Translations under genes and position numbers: made by a program
The notes under the pieces: model-generated
Told to the model about the DNA's origin: nothing
The model's database searches: none
The model's input: the letters and a program-made list of their open reading frames with translations, nothing else
Assembly: GCA_021521415.1 (NCBI GenBank)
Contig: JAIQDT010000233.1
Span: forward strand, 1,674,001 to 1,738,000
Origin: Bidens hawaiensis
Lineage: Eukaryota; Streptophyta; Magnoliopsida; Asterales; Asteraceae
Direction of reading: 5' to 3'
Length of the DNA stretch: 64,000 bases
Shown here: piece by piece, positions 57,490 through 64,000 of the stretch
Layout of the letters: the number at the start of each line of letters is the position of its first letter
Position numbering within the stretch: position 1 is the first letter of the stretch

Positions 57490-60004
57490 TGTGACACTCG
57501 TCAATTTCAGGTTAACTCCGTTAATCCAAACTCCGTCAATTCAAACTTAAGATCACTTGATCTATAACGCACATCTCATTACATTTAAACTAGGGTTTTA
57601 AATGACGCTTGACAATCACTACACATGTAGTCTTTCAGGATTGCACCGAAACGCAAATGAGTTGACGCAAACCATTGGTGAATAAACGACAAACATCCAA
57701 ACAATAATTATTGATAATTATGTGTTAGGCTTATGTGATATTTGATAATATTGTCTAGAACATTAACTCAAGATGCAAAAAGCTACTTTATGCTAGAAAA
57801 GTAATAACTAAAAGTTGAGGGGCCTTTGGGTAACACATTATTATTAATAATAATAAAAACCCTAACCTCTTCCCTCCTCCCCTACAACCCGATCGGCCCC
57901 CTCCCCTCTCTCTCCCTTGGCTGCCGTCACCCTACACACACATACACACAAGGATTTTTCAAGTTTGGTTGAAGAATTAAGGTGCTAGGAAGGTATTAAC
58001 AACTACTCTATGCATTCTTTGTGTTTAATTTTGATATTGAATGGGTTAATCAAAACCCTAGACTCTTGAAAGTGATGATTAAGATGAGTTAGGGTTTGAT
58101 CATATGTTTGATGATGATTTGCTAATAAAATTGATAACTAATTGTGTTATTGTTGTTGTTAATCATTGTTCTTTGATTTTAAACTTTCAAGAAAAACCCT
58201 AACTATGTGTGTAATGTGATATTGATATACATGATTGGTAAATATTGTGACTAGAGTGTTATATGCATGGATTATGGTTCATAGATTGTTATTATGTTGA
58301 GTTTTGATGTAAACTGGTACTGGACAGATTGTTAAGTTTATGTTTAGACGACTGTAACTGAATGTTAATTTGGTAATTGGTCGAAGTTCATAACACTAAA
58401 GTGTACTAGGTTGAGTCTAGTTTCTATAAAGTCCAAGTTTGTAATTTTTGGACGGGTAAAAGTTAACTTTTATTATTTTACAAAACTGAAGTGCAAGTCT
58501 GAATTGTGAGACCTGCTGTTAGGCTGTTTTGTAATTATCATATCTCATAAACTACAAGACCAAATGGGTTGGTTCCACTTCTGGAAGTTAACATGTTGAG
58601 TTAAGAACGTAACCCAATTGGTCTTGCATTAATTGGAAATACCATTTAACAGGAATAACAAATATCATTCTGTTGCGCATGATTTTGACTGCTGTGAGTT
58701 TACTGTAATGTTTTGATCATTGTGAGAAATCTATGTGCAATAAAAATACAATAAAAATAGTTCTGGAAACCTAACTCATGTGTGCTTTTGTGAATATTTT
58801 TGGTGAATTAATTGATATGTTATGATCTGTTGAATAGAGTAATCTTTCAAGTAGAAATCTGTCTTGATAGAACTAGCTGCTGAACTATATGAAAATACAT
58901 GAAACATGCTTGTTGCTAGATAATTGCTATGTTTTTGACTAAATTGCCCTTGTGGGGAATGATTGCTAGTAATGTACAATATTACTACTTGACACGTAAG
59001 AAGTTGTTCACACATGTAACGTATCACCAATGTGTTTGTTGAGTCACACACAATTCACAAACGAAACACGAAACGTATCTCATGCATAGGTATTATGTGC
59101 CGAGTCTAGAGACTCAATAATATTTCCAACACTTAGAAAATCTCATTCTTGTTTTAGAACGCTAGTGAGGATTTTCTGTGACGCGCATCTCTTGGTTGAC
59201 TTGTTTTTGAATTCTTCGCAAACAGTGAGTTTCACGTTCCCCTTTTACGCTTTTAAACGCTTTTTACTTGGGGGAGATAACATACTCCAAAACGCTTTAG
59301 ATTTTGTTATTTATTATATATCACTTGTAAAGGCTAAGTAGCAAACGAACCAACTAAAGTCCTTTATAACATCGAACTGTTTAATATTTGTATAATAGCG
59401 AGTCATTGTTGAGTAGTACTACTGGGTTTGACAAACCCCACCCAACGCTAAACTCGACTGGAGGTCGAGTGGGTGTAATCTTGGCTAACACATTACCATG
59501 GTCGTGGTTGACATGGTGGCAAGGCAATTGATAAACAGTCAGCTTCGGTGTCGAACACTTAGTAATACTTGTTGTATAGGCTAGCTACCTATCGATATAT
59601 AATTGACATAACATTATCTGGTAACGCAAACGCAAACGCAAAACGTAAACGTAAACGCAAACGCAAACGCTTTATTTTTATAAACTTGTGAACTCACCAA
59701 CCCCGTGTTGACACTTTTAGTATGTTATTCTCAGGTAGCCGAGGCGGGCGCGCAGTATAGGATCATGCATTACCCTGAACTCTATCGTTTTTGCAAACTC
59801 GTTTTTAAACTGTTATTCATTGGGTTTTAAGTCGTCCCGCGTGACGCAACACTTGGTTTATGATTTTACGCTTCCGCACTTATTTACACTTAAATGCCTC
59901 GTGGTTTGAAAACTTTATGGTTTGATTATAACTAATGATTCCGATCATGTTAGTTCACACCCTATGACGGTAAAACTCCGTTAGTGGATTTTGAGGGTGT
60001 GACA
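57490..60004 (+). repeat. 3' LTR of the chromovirus
   Basis: This 2515-bp LTR is paired with 40926-43437. Substitutions relative to the 5' LTR include CGGGATT to CAGGATT and AAACGAG to AAATGAG near the start and AAGACGAG to AAGATGAG further in. Several are C-to-T or G-to-A at CG sites. Confidence 0.94.
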
Positions 60005-60009
60005 ATTAT

Positions 60010-60128
60010 CCATCTAGATTCATCACTCTGAGGATTTATTTCACAAGTCTGATTGTTTTTCAAAATTTTCAAAAGTTTCTAGTTTAAGTAATTTTTCATT
60101 TCAAAAATACTTTTAAAATACCAAAAAT
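60010..60128 (+). other. Leader of copia B, second part
   Basis: This is non-coding leader between the chromovirus and the copia B gag start. It has no repeat array. Confidence 0.6.
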
Positions 60129-63100
60129 ATGTCTGGAGCTATGGATGAACAAGAGGTGTCAACTATCAAAATTCCTAGATTGTTAGGACATGAAAACTAT
60201 ATCAAGTGGAAGGTGTTGTTTGAGGCTGCTGTTAGCTATAATGATGTGGATATATGGAGCTCAATCCAAAATGAACCATATGAAACACTAACCAAACTGT
60301 TGAAAGACAAATGAAGAAGAAAGATGACAGAGCATTGCCCATGCTGAAATTAGGTTTGTCTTGGGAAATACTGACTAGTGTGGCTCATCACACTACTGCG
60401 AAGACCATGTTTGATGCCATTGTAGAAATGTTTGAGGGAAACACTGAGCTCAAAGATATCAAGAAGGAGAGACTGAAGCAACAACTAGACAGATTCAAGT
60501 TCAGAGAGGGAGAAAGGTTGAAATCTGTGTTACAGAGGCTTGTTGCTATTGTCAATGAAATCAGAAACACTAACCTTGGAATAATAGATTTTGATCTCAA
60601 CAAGAAGCTATTGTCATCTTTATCTTATGAATGGTACACTGCTAGAAAATTCATCAAGGAGAAAACCAACTTTCCAACTTTCAAGCTTGATGATGTGATC
60701 TGCTTTTTGCAAGCTGCTGAATATGAGATGATAGATATGCAATATGATTAAGGAAGACATGCCAAGCTTCCAAGTGGCAAATGCTCTTATTGCACCCATG
60801 GGAATCTTGTCTACCAAGAACCAACAACAAGTCCCAATAATTTAAGAACCAAGTGAATATGGTGGTGAAACACCAAGAGTATTTGTTGCTGGTCAGTCAA
60901 GCAATCAAGGTGAATAGTCCAGATTCAATGTTCAACTGCTAGATGATAATGATACATCATCAGTGGCCAGTGGACAAGCAGCATACAATGCTGGAAATAT
61001 GAATCATGGAAATGAGTATCAAGCTCTCTTTTCAATGTTTACTGAGTCATACAATGCTTTTGTGGCTAAGATTTTGAGGACCTTGAACAAGTTGGTGCAG
61101 ATGATTTGGAGGATATGGATCTGAAGTGGCAGGCTGCAATGTTAGCCTTGAGAAGTAAGAGGTTGTACAACAGACTGGAAGGTTATTAGTCTTTGGTCCA
61201 AATGACATAATAGGCTTTAACAAGTCAAAAGCAATTTGCTATAACTGTCAACAACCAGGAGACTTTTCTAGAGAGTGTAATCAGCTAAGGCAATTTCAGA
61301 ACAACAATCAACAAAGAAATCAGTTTCAATTCCAAAACCAAAATCAAGGCCAACCAAGGCAGTTTAACAACAACAGCTTTCAACAGCAAAAATATCAACA
61401 AGTGATTCCACAACAGCAACCATATCAGAGAAACCAACAAGTCCCTCCACAAGCTCTGTTAATCAGAATAGAAACAATGAAAATCAACCAAGAAATCAAG
61501 GGAATGTTGCATTAGCTCAACCACAACAAGAAGGTGCATTTGATTGGAGCAACCATGCTGATGATATTGAAAAAGCCAATGTAGCATTCATGGCAAAGAT
61601 AGGGAATGAAGCATAGTCCTCTTCACCTAAGGTACATTCAAATCTCACAAAACTTGAATTACTTGAAATGAATGATTCTTTTAAAATGGAAATTGGTAAT
61701 TTTCAAGGTGAATGCTTTAAGAAACAAAGCATTATTTATGTGTATGAAATAAGTGAAGTGACTTATGACAATCAAATCAAAAGTTTGGAACAAGATTGTA
61801 TGGACAGTTACATCATTCAGTCCAGATATGTTACTGAAATTGAAGAAAATGTATCTTGATAAGAAGTTGAAAAATACTCAACTTCAAGTTGAGTAGACTT
61901 TCTTAAGAACTTGGTGTCAACTGGAAACATTTGTGGTAAGTTGAAAAAGATCAAGTGAGAGGATAAGTACAAAGTTATTCCTCCACATTTTAATGATAAT
62001 TACTCATTGAAAGTGGACAAAGAGAATAGAAATGCTTACCTTAAACAGTTTAGAGAGGTGTTTGATGAAAATTACAAGTTGGTTGAGGTTGATGACAAGG
62101 GTGATATTGTAATGAAGGTTGTTGAACAAAGGCTGAAAATTTTGTTGGTGTGCAAGTCTCATAAGATGACTTTGATGATGATTTACTGGATAGAGATGAC
62201 TTGAGTGATTCAAGTGACAAAAGTTCAAGCAATGAAAGTTTAAAATAAGAAAAGAGTGGCAAAAAGAAACCAAAGAACAAGATTCCTTTGCTACCAAAGA
62301 TAACTCCCAAGATGAGGAAGAATCATGATCAAATAAGAAGATAACACAAATCATTTGATATTTGTGGTGGTTCCAAGGCAAAGAAGAACAACGAAAGATC
62401 AACATATAGAGTGCCACAAAGAAGGGAGAGTGTCAAAAAGAACAAGAAAACAGAAGAAACCAAGAGGAATAATGATCTATTCATTCTCTTCTATCCTGTC
62501 TTTTCTAATCAAGAATTGTTTGATATTGGAGAGGTAGAAAGCATGGAAGAATATGAAAGAAGACAATCAATATTTAGAAGCAACAAAGATGACAAACCAA
62601 TAAATATGGAAAAGATAACCTTTGTCAAAAGTTCCATTGATACAAGACATAAAGATTGAAGAGTTTTTACCTTTCTCAATTAACTATGATGGTCTCTTTA
62701 CTCAAAAGACTATTGGAGTTGATCCTCCAAGACCAAGTGAGAGGTTTAAAAAGGGAAACTCAAGTGAAAGTTTCAAAGGATAAGTTTGGTGTAAAATTTG
62801 TGATGTGTGTGGATGTCATACTGATTCTTGTAATGATAGGTTTACCTTCAAACCAATTCATGTCCCTGACACAACAAAGTTTGGACAAGATTTTGGTTTG
62901 TATAAGAAAAAGTAAAGTGAATATTTGGACAAGGGTAAGAAGATGCTTGATGATCCACTAAACAGTGTTTCAGAGGTAAGTGAGAAAAGAAATGAAACAG
63001 TTGATAGGAAAAAGAAGAAGAAGGATTTTATAGAGAAGAAGAAGGCTCCAATAAAAAGACAACCCATTAGAATTAACCCTGATGTGGACTCTAAATCATT

Positions 63101-63461
63101 AAAATCTGTTGATTCTGAAAAGTCTCAAAGATGTGAAGAGAAAATTAAGAAGCATGTTTTCAAGAAGAAGAGGTCAAAAGAACTAAATGGTGATGAGAAA
63201 TTTCTTCTGAAACATGGGTTTGAGCCACATGGATATTTGTGGAAACCAAGGGTTCAAGCTTATGTAATAGTTGAGAAAAAGGAGTTTGTCATTGAAGAAT
63301 GCACAAGTATAGTTCCCTATGTTGGAAACTTGATTGAATATGGATATGAATATGATGATTCATGTGAATTTGTTTATGAGGACCCCAAACCAGATGCAAC
63401 AGTTGATCATGTTACTGATGATTTGCAAGCTAATTCAGCATGTACTTCATCACTTAACTGA
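60129..63461 (+). pseudogene. Copia B gag (broken)
   Basis: The start MSGAMDEQEVSTIKIPRLLGHENYIKWK at 60129 fits a copia gag N-terminus (a DUF4219/UBN2-like region). TGA at 60312-60314 ends the first frame. The second frame (60311-60751) holds the helical capsid region (LDRFKFREGERLKSVLQRLVAIVNEI). Further on, a knuckle reads CYNCQQPGDFSREC at about 61230-61280, with aspartate where the metal-binding histidine should be. A Gln/Asn-rich segment follows (61290-61500), then Lys-rich frames including 62925-63461 (KKKKKDFIEKKKAPIKRQ). Stops and frameshifts are frequent. Confidence 0.8.
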
Positions 63462-63499
63462 CTCCTTTTCTTTGATTTGTACAGGAACAGTCCACACCA

Positions 63500-64000
63500 G
63501 TGAATGATATATGGTACTGGACATTGGATGTTCCAGGCTCATGACCTGTGACAAGAAGTCACTGGTAAATTATGAAGAAAAGTTTGAGGGACCAGTTGCA
63601 TTTGGGAGTGACGAAAATAGAGGGAAAATTGTGGGGAAAGGCATTCTCACTAATGGAAAACTGTCTTTTGACAATATGTTCTATGTGAAAGGATTACAAT
63701 ATAACCTATTGAGCATATCACAGATGTGTGATAAAGGTTATATGGTTGGATTTGATGATTTTCATTTTTTCATCCTCAAACCCGAATTTGTAATTCCTCC
63801 TGATATGATTATGATGATGGCTCCTAGAAATGGAAACTTATATGAACTAAGAATGAAAGATGTCATTTCTAGAGGTGGTACCTGTTTTGTGTCAAAGGCG
63901 ACTAAAAATGAAACAAAGTTGTGGCACAAAAAATTTTGTCATGTAAATATAAAGAATATGAACAAATTTGTTAAAGATGAACATGTCATTGGTTTACAAA
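63500..64000 (+). pseudogene. Copia B protease and GAG-pre-integrase, runs off window
   Basis: The frame near 63515 reads VLDIGCSRLMTCDKKSL, where the usual protease DSG or DTG is DIG. YNLLSISQMCDKGY and TKLWHKKFCHVNIKNMNKFV follow as the GAG-pre-integrase block with its first histidines, the second of which is displaced. The sequence ends inside this domain at the window edge. Confidence 0.82.

Larger units (their letters stand above)
40926..60004 (+). mobile_element. Ty3/gypsy chromovirus (Tekay-like), split by copia C
   Basis: LTRs 40926-43437 and 57490-60004 (about 2.5 kb) are flanked by ATTAT on both sides. Inside are a Met-type primer site, an extra acidic ORF, gag, protease, reverse transcriptase, RNase H, integrase and a C-terminal chromodomain-like segment. 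Copia C is inserted at 45941-54164 between the protease site and reverse transcriptase. The LTRs differ at more than ten sites in their first 1.2 kb by eye. Coding regions hold several stops and two frameshifts, so it is defective but not ancient. Confidence 0.93.
39632..64000 (+). mobile_element. Copia element B, split by a chromovirus, continues past window
   Basis: The 5' LTR (39632-40698), primer site (40701) and leader start lie before the chromovirus. The leader resumes at 60010, gag starts at 60129, and the protease region reaches the right edge. The chromovirus sits between ATTAT duplications (40921-40925 and 60005-60009) within the leader. Copia B entered copia A gag at ACAAT (39627-39631); the second copy of that duplication is outside. 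Gag is decayed. Confidence 0.88.

Noticed and set aside
62004..62417. 137-codon minus-strand ORF
   Set aside because: It lies opposite the decayed copia B gag, which explains the sequence; no domain is seen.

Overview
The window is plant nuclear DNA made almost entirely of transposable elements, chiefly LTR retrotransposons of the Ty1/copia and Ty3/gypsy superfamilies inserted into one another. I found no ordinary host gene, tRNA or rRNA. Plant initiator-Met and Asp primer binding sites, an Athila-type element with an env-like ORF, a chromodomain gypsy (Tekay-like) element and AT-rich MITE-like repeats point to a flowering plant with a large genome. I lean towards Asteraceae on general resemblance, but the sequence alone does not prove it.

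Layout: 1-9156 is a minus-strand SIRE/Tork-like copia element (here E1), cut by the left window edge, with its 5' LTR at 8630-9156. 9157-11896 is AT-rich and holds two or three MITE-like elements, one inside another. 11897-21501 is a three-level nest: solo LTR X (11902-21496, TSD CTTGG) contains solo LTR Y (12863-20326), which contains a complete gag-only copia element D (14558-20240, minus, TSD GGATG). 21866-23664 is the start of a further gypsy LTR (Z), cut by the next insertion.

23665-64000 is a deeper nest. Copia A (plus strand, same family as E1) starts at 23665. It is split by an Athila-like gypsy element (27385-39456, minus, TSD TACAT) and again by copia B (plus, from 39632 past the right edge). 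Copia B is split by a chromovirus (40926-60004, plus, TSD ATTAT). The chromovirus protease-RT region is split by copia C (45941-54164, minus, TSD GAAAC). The nesting gives the order of insertion, with copia C youngest. Copia C has one intact 1336-codon gag-pol ORF, and its LTRs differ only in a TA/T tract. All other coding regions carry stops, frameshifts or deletions; several stops look like C-to-T changes.

The most interesting signals are non-coding. (1) E1 and D carry, before the 3' LTR, a duplicated module of about 120-125 bp holding two adjacent hairpins whose stems change sequence but stay paired. (2) E1 and copia A carry long inverted repeats just upstream of the LTR TATA box, with a constant TTCG(T/C)TA core and spacer but different, still complementary outer arms; the same heptamer recurs about 20 times in each leader. 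(3) D, copia C, copia B and the Athila-like element each have their own oligonucleotide array in the leader or upstream of the TATA box. These are the best candidates for undescribed regulatory or RNA-structural systems.
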